DNA of 64,000 bases, from positions 124,001 through 188,000 of the forward strand of contig JAQFVV010006833.1 of NCBI GenBank assembly GCA_028023455.1, given 5' to 3'. The notes beneath the pieces are model-generated. The model worked only from the letters and a program-made list of their open reading frames with translations. It searched no databases and had not been told where the DNA came from. Positions 1 through 11,239 of this stretch are shown in pieces (position 1 is the first letter of the stretch; each line of letters starts with the position of its first letter). The stretch is from Epiperipatus broadwayi (taxonomy: Eukaryota > Onychophora > Udeonychophora > Euonychophora > Peripatidae). A program made the translations under genes and the position numbers.

Positions 1-115
1 GTGTATCAGTGATATTAGATAGTGGAGAGTGATGGGTCATCTGAAAGTCTGTGCTCATATACCCTATATATTACATACATAGACACAGGTATATAACAAG
101 CCTGTGTTTCAGTTA
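1..115 (-). mobile_element. LTR-like or SINE-like fragment, partner of 38,640-38,800
   Basis: This stretch resembles 38,690-38,800 in the same orientation. Both have a GAAAGTCTG block, then a CCTATA-TA-TACA block, then a diverged segment ending in AAGCCTGT. At 38.7 kb the segment abuts the end of a minus-strand gypsy polyprotein, so the boundary near 76 may be an LTR edge (TGTA... on the minus strand). The copy is cut by the window edge and diverged. The 38.7 kb copy also has tRNA-promoter-like boxes, so a SINE is the alternative. The relationship is by eye only. Confidence 0.3.
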
Positions 116-3100
116 TTAAAAAGTATGTATGTATATTTAAGAATAAGGAAATTAGGCACACATACATGGACAGTGCATAAATGAGGAATAAGTTAGGGAT
201 ACAGACTAAACAAGTAAAAATAGAAACCGAGATAGGTTCAAAGAAAAGCAGATCAGGATAATAGGTAACAGTGAAAGATTGCTTAGAAAAACAGGTGATG
301 TGAGGCTTATTTTAGGAAATGTTTTAAAAATGCATTTTTTTTGTGTAAGATTAAAGTTAATTGAATACAAATTTATATGCTGACAACAGCAAAACTAAAA
401 AAAAAAATGAAGAAAGAATGTGATAAGGAAAAGATCAACAATCAATTGAAAGAGTCCAGAAAATAGTAAAAAGCAATCAACAAAGAAAATCAAAAGAGAA
501 CAGAAGAAAGTCAAAAGCTGCTAAGGAAAATAGAAAAAGTCAAACAGCAAAAAAAAAAAAATAAGGCCAAGAAAATGGAAGCACCCCCCCACAAACCAAT
601 GTTTTTAAGGAAAATAGAAGAAAGCAATTAACAAAGTAAGAAAGACAAACGACAATGATGATGTTGGAGGAAATTAATCAGAAAAAAGACACTCAAAAAA
701 TGAATCAGTATTCAAGAAACTATCCATAATATAACCCAAACAATGGGGATAAAGAGCAGGATAATAAAAGTTAGGTACTATATATCATGTGCATAACATG
801 TAAGAGGAAGCTGAAAGAATAGAACATATAATGGAGAGTATGGACAATAGAAGAAAGAAATCCAAGGAATATATAAAACATTCGCTAGAGTGAAAGAACA
901 AATAATAGGGCAAGTTACACAGGAAATTAAGAAACAAAGAGTTCAGTAATGTCAACTCATAGAGAACATGAAAGAAACTAAAAAAAAAAAAAGTGAAAAT
1001 TTCAGACAGATGAAAAATAAGCAAAAAAAGTATATTTTTCAGATAGGTGAAAAATAAGCAAGAAAAGCATATGAAAGGATTGTACGTATGAAGAGATATT
1101 ACAGAAGGGCAAAATTGTTTAACAAATTCAAAAGCAGAGCCAATGAAAGCTAGCGAGTGGGATTATAAGGAGAAAGCAAAATTTCCAAGTACACAAGTCA
1201 TAATAAGAAGTTTATTGATTCCTTCAAGATAAAATCATTTAAGGGTGATAACCCCCTTTTTAGAACACCTTGACAGTTAGAATTTATTTTTTTCATTAGA
1301 GAATGGAGGAGCATCATAAGATGACATTTGTGTATGTTCACCTCCAGAGATCAGAAAGTAGTCTGGTGAAAATTATTGTCATATAAATCAAAAAATTTCC
1401 AAGATACATAGAAATATTGTATTGCATGAATACTATATTGAAGTGTCAGGATGGTATACAATATCAAGTATCACAAGAGATACAGCATAGATACAGAGGA
1501 GATACTCAGTTTTTTTGATGCCAGTTATCTCAGTTACAGGTCTTGAAACTTTGACCTTTATCAGATAATCAAATAATTAGAATTATTAAAAATAATGACA
1601 TATAAGACAGATAAAAGGATTATGTGTAGAAGGAACTACTGAATAGTAAGAATTGTTGAATTTCTTAAATACGAGTCAACAAATGTAAGGATTAGAAAAA
1701 AAAAAAGTTTGCCTCTTGCAACTTTCAAAATAAAGGGTCATAAAAAATGAAAAGGTCAATATAGATAGTACAGTTGTTAAAAGAAACAATAATCATCTCT
1801 GCAAGAGAAAGCATGGAATAGAAGGAAGAGTATTAATTTGCCTAAACCAGAAATTGAAATGAAGTTGCCACACTCCTTCCCAATGCTATTTAGGTGAAAA
1901 CAATCAGGCAGGTTGGAGAACAAAGTTCAGTTAATGATCCATAAAAAAATAATTACAAGTTCTCAGACTTGTATGAAGGGTCCTACATTAATGCATAGCA
2001 TCTTAATAAAATGCCTTCATATCAGTAAATAAGAAGGGGTGTAAAGAGCATCTATAATGCAGAGCTCAAGTCTTTTCCCAGAAGAAAAATGTAAATGTTA
2101 GTAATAGACATATAAACCTGTTTCCAATCACTAACCAGTCACTACTTTTGAAACTTTAAAATTTCTTTGTTCTTATTTCAAAAATTGCAGGAAAACCCCA
2201 TGGATTATGCATGAATGAGTTATGTCATTCTTTTCATTTTTTTCTACAAGAAAGCTTGCATTTTTTTAGGAATTTTTATTTAAACACCTTTATTCAACCG
2301 CCCCCCTCCCCCAATCAGTTTATTATATTTTACGAAGAAAAGACTGCATTAAATTATTTAGATAAGAAAAATATTGGAACACAGATTCTAGCATCAATAA
2401 TTCTTTTCTAATTTCTAGGCTGTTGGACTCAAAAATACTTTATCATCTAATAGTTCCAATACTTATTTTTGGAAGATAAACTAATTCCTTTAACAGTGAA
2501 AAAAAAAAAGAATAATCAATCTGTACTTAAGAAACTAGAGGTATACCAAATTCTTTATCCGGTCAACTTTGAAATGCTACCAAATGTGATATCAAGTGAG
2601 TATAAGGCTTTTTACGATGTTTGAAGACCCAAAATTTCTTCATTATATGCGAGTAGTAGATTGTTTTTTTATTTAATTTTTATGATATAATTATTAATGT
2701 AAATAATAAATATGCCAATAAAAAATATTTTAAAAAATGCAGAATTAAAAAAAATGTGTCAAGTCATACAATGAATTTCAGAATTTATTATCATGCCTGC
2801 ATTTCAATAAAATGTTAGATAACAAAAGTAAAGACCGACAGTATATACAAAATTGCTTCTATATATGGAGAGAGACCAGTGAAACATAAAATTCAAAGCT
2901 CCATATCAGATGCATGGAGAAGTAAGTTAATTAACAATTTCACAACTAGTAGCATACTGCTGCTGATTCATTGAAATTAAAATTTCTGTTTTCTTTTTAA
3001 AATTGTGGGAAAACTACTAGGATGTTTAAAAAAAAACCCATCATTCTCTGCAGCTTGAATTCCTTTTTAAAATGGCATATGGCATGTTAAAATCAGACAA

Positions 3101-3348
3101 AATTTGGATTTTTTGTTAATAGGTTCACTTAATTTTTTTTTTTATACTCAATTTACCAGATTGCACAAAGAAGACAAAAGCAGAATTTTATTGTCAGCCA
3201 GAGTGCTTAATAAAATGGATTCAACGTTTCCTAATAATTTACAGTTTCAAGGCCTTCATCCCCAAAATAAACATAATGTAAGTATTCAATTTTAATTTTT
3301 TTATTATTTGAATATTTTTAATTTTTTTATTATTTGATAAATGTATAA
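116..3348. other. Gene-free A+T-rich DNA, purine-rich part 380-1,030
   Basis: I see no supportable gene. Between about 380 and 1,030 the plus strand is strikingly purine-rich (AAG/GAA runs broken by poly-A), so the minus strand gives long Phe/Leu/Ser-rich reading frames that are compositional artefacts. The rest carries homopolymer A and T runs and a short C-rich tract near 2,300. No terminal inverted repeats or RT motifs were recognised. Confidence 0.6.
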
Positions 3349-3590
3349 TTTATTAGTGTATTTGCATTTGTATTAGTGCGTCTGTGTAGTATATAAATTA
3401 TACTTGTATTCAAATATAACGAAAGTAGCGATTTATGTACTTGGTAATTTTGGGGTTCTGATCCAAGTTTGAGGCAACCTTATTTTATAGATAATTATTC
3501 TCAAAAGATTGAATAATTTATTAGTGTGTTTATATTTGTATTAGTATATTTGAATATGCATGTCTGTGTTTGTATAACAAGCAATGATTT
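3349..3590. repeat. Weak direct repeat, period about 165 bp
   Basis: A segment beginning AATTTATTAGTGT and containing TTTGTATTAGT and GTCTGTGT appears near 3,349 and again near 3,515 in the same orientation, with indels. It looks like an old local duplication. Nothing coding is associated with it. Confidence 0.4.
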
Positions 3591-3964
3591 TTATATATAA
3601 AATTAATATATTATAGAGCAGTGCAATATAAATTTTAAGACTGGTTATCAGATGTACAGAAGAGTTGCAGTTGATAAAGCAATCCCAAATTTTACTGGGC
3701 ATAGTACCATATGAAAATATAAACTCTTAAAACCAATAAAGAGCTATCAAGTGGTGAGTGTAGTGATAGCAACAATGGTTATGTATATCACATGAAATTG
3801 TATGAAAGCAAAGAATCAAATCCTGATTCTAGCCTATGCCTTGGTACTAATGCTATGGAATCAGTAGTTTTGCCACATCTTGCATCACATTATTTTCAAG
3901 TCTATAGCTAGCAATTGAGCTATATGCAAATAAATTATATCTCTGTAGGATAAGTATAAGATAG

Positions 3965-4020
3965 CATCACTGGTGTGCACAAAAAATCTAAACATCACTG
4001 GTGTATACAAAAAATGTAAA
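3965..4020. repeat. 28-bp tandem duplication
   Basis: Two adjacent 28-bp units start at 3,965 and 3,993. Both begin CATCACTGGTGT and continue with ACAAAAAAT, with three mismatches between units. This is a simple tandem duplication with no associated gene. Confidence 0.8.
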
Positions 4021-5585
4021 ATGAAGAGATGAAACTCATTTTATCATTGATAACTAGTTTTGGATAGACAAGAAGTCAATTGCTATGATGATAAATGCAT
4101 ATCCACTTTCTGGAAATGATTTATTTTGTATGTTTTATTAGGATGAATCTTTTTCTTATAGACACTTTGAGATTTTTTAACTTTTGAGATATAAGATGAA
4201 AATGAAGAATTTATGCAACTATTTATGTAGATTCTGAAGCTATGGATTATCTCTGGTAAGAAGTATTATATATGGTTTGAATGAGAATTTTGTGACAAAT
4301 ACAAAGAAATTATCAATGAAGATGTAATTTTAAACTTAGTTAATGATAAATTAGAAATTATGAACAAACAATAAAATAATAATTATTACGGATGTTGAAA
4401 TTTTTTTTTTCTTACTTTTTTAATGGTAATTACTATTTGTCTTAGCCTTATTGTTTTTCCTTAGTTTTTCTATTTTCTGTCCATATATAGCATTTTGCTC
4501 TAACACTATTAAAACTGAAGTTATGTAAAAATTGTGCCAAGTCAGTTTTTTTTAAAAAAAATTCAATATGGCATCAAATACCCTGACAATCATTAAATTT
4601 ATTGCTCATAATACAATGTGAATAATATGATCACTCACTACCAGTATAACAAGGGTTCAAATGATAGATCTATAGTAATAATGGCTATGAGCAACATATG
4701 AAGTTGTATATTGGTACAAATACAATTCCTTATGCTAACTAGTATTTGGGCATTCAAGCAGAGATTTCAGTAGTTTTAGATCTTTCAAAAAGTTATATTG
4801 CTTCCCTAAAAAAAAAAAAAAAGCCATATTAACATATTTTCTGGCTGTGGGAGTGAAGACCACACCACAAAAATGCTTAGAGATGTTGTTTTATTGCTTA
4901 TCAATTAAAATAGCAATGCACCTCTTCAAACTCCACCTCACTTAGCTTCATTAGGAATGTTGATTAATATGCCAGACCTATCCAACAACTTTTTGCGTAT
5001 ATGCTTCAACTTTGTGATCAGAAAAGGATTCATGAAGTTCTGTTTTAGATTATATTTGCATTTTTATTTATATGTTAATTTTTCTGCATGGTTTCAGTAA
5101 CCTTTTATTATTTATAAACAATCATTTTGCAGTAATTATTTTATTTTACATTTAAGTAATTTACCTCAGAATATCTTTTTCACAAGGTGAAAGATAAGAG
5201 ATAATAATAAGAGCATTATTATTATTATTATTATTATTATTCTATATTGTATTAAATTTATATTTCTTTTTCTATTAGCTACACAATGTATAGAATCTGA
5301 GTCATTTACAACTTGTGAAATATTCATTTATTCATCTCTGTTACTTTCTCAATATAAACAGACTCTGCAAGGAAGAATCTTATGGAGTTTCTTGGAAAAA
5401 CACAAGACTATTTTTTGATGTTATGGATAAATGGACCATCATAAATAAGTAGTATTGTTATATGTTATTTCATTGGAAATTTTACAAGGAACATAATGAA
5501 TCTGTTAAAATCTTTTTTTCCTTTTGAATATATAGTGATTACTTTTTCTGTTTATTACATTCCTTGATATTTTATCCTTCTGATA
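4021..5585. other. Gene-free A+T-rich DNA
   Basis: No coding region, RNA gene or mobile-element terminus could be supported here apart from the ATT microsatellite listed separately. Homopolymer A runs occur near 4,808 and 4,552. A short GGGTTCAAAT box near 4,651 resembles a pol III B box, but I found no convincing A box with it. Confidence 0.55.
5215..5241. repeat. ATT trinucleotide microsatellite
   Basis: Nine uninterrupted ATT units, preceded by a short ATA-rich stretch. A likely length-variable marker. Confidence 0.95.
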
Positions 5586-5593
5586 ATATAAAA

Positions 5594-6731
5594 CAGTGGT
5601 CATCAACCACCTGGCCGTGAACCGGTACCGGGCCGCAGAAGTTTTCTGCTGGTCCGCAGCTGGACTGGCAAGAAAGTTTCTAATAACAAAATAATACGAT
5701 TTTAAACTTTTAATTAATATGAACAATTTTTATTTATTTTTTCATCGCATTTTTTCCCAATTAAAAAAAAAAAAACAGAACAAAAACAAAATCTAATCAA
5801 TCATACATAAATTAATTTGTTTTTCTATTTATCACAGATGTTTATGGGGGGGGGGGAAAAAGTTTTTTATTATACAAACTCCAGTTGTCTTTTGATAGCC
5901 AATCACGGCTGCTTGTCAGCATTGTTAAAACAATAAAATGTAACGTGACTTTTTTTGATCTCTTAAATTTTTTCTACTCTCTTTTAATATTTCATTTTTA
6001 GTGGGTTTTTTTGGCTTTAAGTTTTATTTTGAAAATCAATTTTTATTACCTTTTTTTAAAAATAAAAACCAAAAAATAAGTTCTGTCTCTAACATTTACA
6101 ATGTATTTCTCAATATATCCCCACCACCCCAAAATAAAGTAAGATCAAAACTTTTGACTTTTTCAAGCTTCGTTTTCTTTTTTTTTGTTTAAAAATTCGC
6201 CACTTTTTTTTGGCTTTATTTGTATACCGCTAAAATACTAGAACTTTTACTTTTAAAACCAATTTCTGTTACCTTTTTTTAAAAATAAAAACAAACAAAA
6301 AATAACTTTGGTGTCTATCTTTTGTCTCAGTTGATGACAATGTATTTTTCAACCCTCCCCCCCCAAAAAATAAGATCAAAACTTTTGACTTTTTCAACAT
6401 TCAGGTGAATAACATTTTATTCTTGCATGTTTTAACAATGAAATAATAAACGTAAAATGCAAGCACATTAATGAGAACGATTGTTATTGTATGTTTTCTG
6501 TAGCAGTATGACTGCGCAACTCGAGAAAGAGTGTTCAACATGTGAAGGTAAGCAACACCATTACTATACACGTTAACTAGTGTGCTGTTTTGGTCAGTTA
6601 TAACAATTATGCTTATCTAAGGCTAAGCAGGTTACATCTTTAAGAAAATTTATCTGTAAACTTCTGCCGGTCCGCGAAATCTTATCCTTATTTTTACCGG
6701 GCCACAGGGGTGAAAAGATTGAAGACCACTG
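5594..6731. mobile_element. Complete non-autonomous hAT element
   Basis: The element starts CAGTGGTCATCAACC and ends, on the opposite strand, CAGTGGTCTTCAATC, giving terminal inverted repeats typical of hAT transposons. Subterminal GGTCCGC and CCGG-rich motifs are also shared by both ends. It is flanked by the 8-bp target duplication ATATAAAA (5,586-5,593) and ATATAAAC (6,732-6,739), seven of eight matching and fitting the hAT preference nTnTAnAn. At 1,138 bp with no transposase reading frame it must depend on a transposase encoded elsewhere. The interior is T-rich and holds an internal duplication. Both ends are intact and the target duplication is nearly perfect, so the insertion is not very old. 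Confidence 0.9.
6008..6400. repeat. Internal duplication inside the hAT element
   Basis: Two copies of a segment running from TTTTGGCTTTA through a T7AAAAATAAAAAC tract, an AATGTATTT block and a C-rich tract to AAGATCAAAACTTTTGACTT lie at about 6,008-6,168 and 6,207-6,400. They are in direct orientation, with indels in the middle. The duplication accounts for much of the element's length. Confidence 0.75.
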
Positions 6732-6739
6732 ATATAAAC

Positions 6740-8747
6740 TATATGATCTTTGTATAATTCTAATTAAAGTTATTTTAAAAATTGAATATATCATTTCTCC
6801 AAAAATCCAATATGGCTGTGTTCAAGTGAATAATTAAAATGTGAATGAAATTAAAAAGTAATCAAGATAACCTATTCTCATCTGAATCAATCATTTTATT
6901 TCCTTTAAATAGGAAAGGGGCAGAGCCAGTCCAAGGTTTGTGACAGCATTAGGTATCGCACCTACATAATCTATGCTTTCTGCAAAAATAAAATGTTTTA
7001 TTACTTGCTAAACATAAATACATTTCCTTCTTTTTCCTGTCAAAATTCTGTAATTTCAAAGTAATACAACCGTAGAAGCATTGTTTGTGCAATGATATAG
7101 ATTTTTCAGCTACTACAACATATATGCTTAAATATTTCACAATGTTCTGGTCATGTTAATGTGAAATCCGCAAAGGTCAATAATGGTTCTCTTTGTTAGA
7201 AATTTAACTATTGAATCAAAATTCACGAAAAAGAATAAATTACCATATTATTAATGGATTTGCAATAAAACATTCAAGGAAATAAAATATATTTTTTTTG
7301 CACATAAATTTTATTTTGTTTTCTCAAATATTCATAAAGCCAGTTATAATTTATAAATAATCGTAAATAAGTAATTATTTATATAAGTGTTAATTTATGT
7401 AATTTTATTTTGAGTAAACATCCAAAAAATTATATTTAATTTTCTTGAAGTTTTTTCTTTTTTTTTTTAGCGAATTCTCACTCAAAACAAATGAACATTT
7501 TAAGGAAGAGAATCGCTCTTGATTTGATTTATAATAAAATAATATAAAAGTTTAATTCTTATAAAATATAGCTGCAAAAAAAAGGGAAGACATTTTTTTC
7601 TTTTTTATGAGTATATAGTTCATTTTTTATACTTTTATTTTTTGCTGAAAAACAAAAAGGGATTAGAACCTGGGTTATAAATAGAACATTTTATATTTCA
7701 AATAAAAAATAAAAAAATATTGATCATTATTTCAAAAGAAATTAAGTTATTTTTCAATTGGTATATAACTTTTATTTAAAAAAGAGATACTTTCTTGTAA
7801 AAAGAAAACAATGGTCAATGCAAGAATTTCAAAGGTAGTCATGTGATTGGATGGAAGATTGACAAGGATTGTTTTAATAACCAAAGGAGTATGTGGCCAA
7901 TAGAATGCAGTAGTGGTGAGTTCAGAAGTTAAGAGCTCAACTTAAAAATCTAATACAAGATTGATCCCACTCTTAGTTTTAAAAAAAAGATATTTGCAAA
8001 GCATCATACTGTTATAAAATTCATAAGAACAATGTGCTAGATTTTTGCTAAAAACTGAAACATTATTAACTCAACTATGTAGCCAATTCACTAAAAGAAA
8101 TGAAGGAAAATATACCTGAGTGAAATTTTCAACAAGATATTATTGATCCATGCAAAATCATGGCGGTTCCAACTAATGTTAACCTGAAATAGTGTGACCA
8201 AACTACTACCTGATAAACCTACCAAAAAAAAAACATTAATCTAGACAATTATAAAATGACAGAAAAAGAAAAGATGCATTTTAATAAGGTTTTACTTGGT
8301 TTTAAAATTGTCTTGGACATATTTTCAAAAAAAAAGAGGGGGAGAAAATTTATTTTTTCTTTCTTGTAAAATAATTTTTTTTTATAAGGTTTTCATTATT
8401 GCAGGAAATAACTCATTTAAATTAAATGTTATGTCCATAGTGTTGATCAATATGTTTAATTTTGAGTTTGTTACAATCATTTTCTAATTTATTTATTAGT
8501 TAACTTAAACAAATAATTTCTGAAATTTTTACTGATGTCTTTATTCTTTTTGCTTATAAGTGTCTGTGATTGATTTCATTATAGTTGTACTTCAAGGAAT
8601 TTGTAGGTTACGCCAGTGTAATTAAATAAAATGAATTGGACACGTATATTTATCTTGACTACAGTCTCTAAGTTTCTTACCACCCCAAACTAATTTGCAG
8701 TATTATAATGGTCATATTTGTACATTCATTCAACAAAATCCAGAGCT
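6740..8747. other. Gene-free A+T-rich DNA
   Basis: No gene was recognised. There are many homopolymer tracts (T10 near 7,450, A9 near 8,224). A box resembling the pol III B box in reverse orientation (GGATTAGAACCTGGG) lies near 7,660 but lacks a credible A box, so no SINE is called. Confidence 0.55.
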
Positions 8748-8840
8748 TTGGCAAATTATATCAAGGCTGATCTAGATGAGGGGTTGAGACCTCGAATCAG
8801 ATCGCACCTCAGCTACGCCACCAACACTCCATGACATAAT
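8748..8840 (-). mobile_element. Possible tRNA-derived SINE head
   Basis: A GC-richer patch stands out from A+T-rich surroundings. On the minus strand it reads TGGCGTAGCTGAGG, close to a pol III A box (TRGCnnAGYnGG), followed by TGATTCGAGGTC, close to a B box. The spacing is shorter than in a normal tRNA, and no acceptor or anticodon stem could be folded by eye, so this is not a functional tRNA. A SINE head or a degenerate tRNA relic is the likeliest reading. Confidence 0.3.
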
Positions 8841-9182
8841 ACCCTATGAATGACATATATGAGGCTACATTCAAGAGTTTCTAGTTCGGATGCTGGCAGT
8901 AGAAAAGGGTGGAACATGAGACTCGGAGAATAAATGACTCAATTACTATATAAATAACTAAACGCACACATCTATGGCTACTTAGATAATGCATATGTAG
9001 ACTTAAACTAACATGATAATTTAAAATATTTACTTGAATGGTAACACCTATGAGTAAGACATTGAGCATGAATATGTTTTATATATATTTATTAAAAGAA
9101 ATCAATACTAACAATATAGCAATAGCCTTCGTGGTGGGTGATAGTGGTTTTGTCCGATACTGAAGCACTTTCTTTTTTTAAA

Positions 9183-9793
9183 TTTAATTGACTTTTTAAA
9201 AAATTTTCATAGCTTTATTTAAAAACATTTTCATTAAAAATGCCTGTCTTATATCCAAATATGTGGAAAGTGATATTCAGTTTATTGATACCTTTCTCTA
9301 CCTCATATCTTGTGGAATCAGGTTTTAGTGCTGTTAATCATATTATGATCAAAGAAAGAAACCGTCTGAATATTTCTGAAAGAGGAGTCCTACCTTTGTT
9401 CCTTACAAAAATTGAGCCAGATATCCAGTATTTAGTTTAGGAGCATCAGCCTCAGGGATCTCATTAATAATTTAATTAATTAAATGTAATTTCATCAGAT
9501 CTCATGCTTCTATGTATACAAAGTATAAATAAAAAGATAGATTTAACTACAGTAAGTTGTTTTATAAAGATTTATTCTACCAAACTTAGCGAAAGACCAA
9601 CATAAAGTATTTGGTAAGTAATTATTATTATATGCTTTAGCTGAATGTAATTCTGCTTTATAAATTTTATAAAATAAAGTTACTTCCCTACTTTATAAAT
9701 CACCATTACTGTGGAACCGGTGGACAGTTAGAAAATTTTCCTACTACCAGATACAAAAGTGGGCGGTAGGTATAAAAAGGTTGACTACCCCTG
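9183..9793 (+). mobile_element. 3' end of an autonomous hAT transposon (5' truncated)
   Basis: The right terminus, read on the minus strand, is CAGGGGTAGTCAACC followed by TTTTTATACCTACCGCCC, a terminus type recognisable from animal hAT elements. The 8 bp beyond it (9,794-9,801, GTGTAGAA) fit the hAT target preference nTnTAGAn. The C-terminal part of the transposase precedes it on the plus strand. No matching left terminus was found in the window, so the element is truncated at its 5' side near 9,183 or earlier. Confidence 0.8.
9240..9440 (+). pseudogene. hAT transposase C-terminal dimerisation domain (fragment)
   Basis: An open 66-codon stretch ends the transposase. It contains the hallmark hAT dimerisation segment: LLIPFSTSYLVESGFSAV at about residues 17-34, followed by KERNRLNISERG at about 41-52. 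In hAT transposases, including the vertebrate SCAND3/ZBED-like group, this C-terminal helix-rich region mediates dimerisation and carries part of the active site (usually a W and an E). The fragment ends in TAG about 350 bp before the terminal repeat. Upstream, the frame decays into stops near 9,180-9,235 while keeping family resemblance. The catalytic aspartates and the BED zinc finger are missing, so it cannot be active. The initial ATG is incidental; the true start lay far upstream. Confidence 0.85.
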
Positions 9794-9801
9794 GTGTAGA
9801 A

Positions 9802-10085
9802 GGTTACATAGCAGGTGTCTAATGATAAGTGGATAGATATAAAATCTCATCTTTACACTTTATACATTTTTATCAATTAATTATTGTGCCTCCATTAATT
9901 TGGTTATCTATGGTTAATATGCCTGACTTATGCTATGTCATGCCAAGGTTAAACATACAAGAATTATCATGTTAATTATAACTTATTTATTAATATTACA
10001 TAATGAGCAATAAGTATACTCCCTATGTAGATCATATAGATAAACTAGATCCAGAGTTCAGATCAATGCTGAACCGAATATAAAG
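9802..10085. other. Intergenic A+T-rich DNA
   Basis: Nothing supportable was seen between the hAT terminus and the GC-richer patch that follows. Confidence 0.5.
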
Positions 10086-10240
10086 ACGAACTGGCGCTTT
10101 GCAGTGGAGCTTCCGATACGACGGCGCTACATAAACTAAACAATGGCTGCGACTCTAATGTGCAATTATTCAGGGGTTTCAGTACCAAGTACTCGGTTCC
10201 TGTGGACCATACAACTTGCTATCACAAATACATGAACATT
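10086..10240 (+). other. CpG-containing patch with a 30-codon ORF
   Basis: This patch has many CpGs (GGCGC, CCGATACGACGGCGC), unusual for the surroundings. An ATG at 10,143 in a good initiation context (AACAATGG) opens a 30-codon frame beginning MAATLMCNYS and closing at 10,235. It could be a first exon with its promoter, a 5' UTR, or a transposon fragment. I do not recognise the peptide and saw no clear splice donor. Confidence 0.25.
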
Positions 10241-10300
10241 TAGTTCAGGTGATCGGAGCAGCTTATATAACAATCTGGACCCTCGTGTTATCTAAAAAGA

Positions 10301-10405
10301 GATAATGGGGTGGCCCTTAAAACCAAAGCCCATTTTTAAAAGAAAGCTGTCTGAACTAAGAGTAATGGAATGGCCCTTATACCAAAGCTCATTCTAATAA
10401 GAAAT
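10301..10405. repeat. 60-bp imperfect tandem duplication
   Basis: Two units start at 10,301 and 10,361. Both contain TAATGG, then TGGCCCTTA, then ACCAAAGC and a CATT block before AAGAAA. This is an old local duplication. Confidence 0.7.
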
Positions 10406-10409
10406 ACAT

Positions 10410-11119
10410 ATAGCAAGGTGTAATGCATAGATGTGCTTCATAAAGACACATTCAAAATGCTTTCTAAAATATAAACATTGAAATTAATCAAGTGCTATTT
10501 CTTTAGTTTCGATCTGCGAAACTACTGTATGCCCGTTCGTAAATTAGCATACTTAAATATCCTAAAAGGGATTAATTAAATGATATAGTTTACAGTTAAA
10601 TCTATATACACCTGAGTCTCATTTTATGTGCATTATTATAATATGATTTTGAAGTTATGCGATTCATGTTACTTCTTAATATCTTGAATATTTCACTATA
10701 TTTATTAGATATCAAGAAATTTAAATTATTAATAACTTATTTTCACTTGAAATACTTTTTTCAAAAATATAACATTATATTAGCAGCTAACGTGAATATG
10801 GCCAGAAGCTGTATTTAGAAACTTAACGTTTATGTAAATAACCTACTTATACTAATGAGTAAGTAATAATAATAGATTTATACTTATGTATAAAAATATC
10901 GCAATAAATATTCAAAAAATTTAAACTTTTGAAACATATTTTGTTATATATCAGAAATAAATAATCTTTTAGATTTTTAAAATAAAAAACGAAGATTTTA
11001 TAAACTGAAAATAATCTTTCTAATGATAATGTATAATTTTTTTGTTTTGATTGCCATCTCATTTTTTTTAATATAGAAACAGAAAACCATTAACACAGCA
11101 CAAGACTGAAAGTGGTGCT
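10410..11119. other. Gene-free A+T-rich DNA
   Basis: No gene, terminal repeat or RNA element was recognised. The minus-strand frame at 10,847-11,062 is Phe/Tyr/Lys-rich and compositional. Confidence 0.55.
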
Positions 11120-11233
11120 AGTTGTACATCACATCACGAACAAAAATAAAGTGGCTAACAGGTTTCTCTGGGCATAATTGCCGAGAGATTCTTGACTTCA
11201 TTTAAGGAGAAGCCTCAATACATCACATCACAA
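11120..11233 (+). mobile_element. Non-LTR retrotransposon 3' tail (5' truncated copy)
   Basis: About 11,146-11,233 matches the last part of the non-LTR element at 36,813-36,894. Both contain GCTAACAGGTTTCTCTGG, then a GAGAG/GAGAGT block, then AAGGA-AAG, and both end in TACATCACATCA. A second tail-like TACATCACATCA lies just before it at about 11,125-11,136, as if two short copies were stacked. The segment holds only 3' UTR, as expected from abortive target-primed reverse transcription, or it could be a SINE sharing that 3' tail. Confidence 0.75.
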
Positions 11234-11239
11234 CGAATC

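Noticed and set aside
785-1024. Minus-strand frame of 79 codons, Phe/Leu/Ser-rich
   Set aside because: It is the complement of a purine-rich low-complexity plus strand; the composition explains the open frame.
4630-4670. SINE from a B-box-like GGGTTCAAAT
   Set aside because: No A box at the right distance and no body repeated elsewhere in the window.
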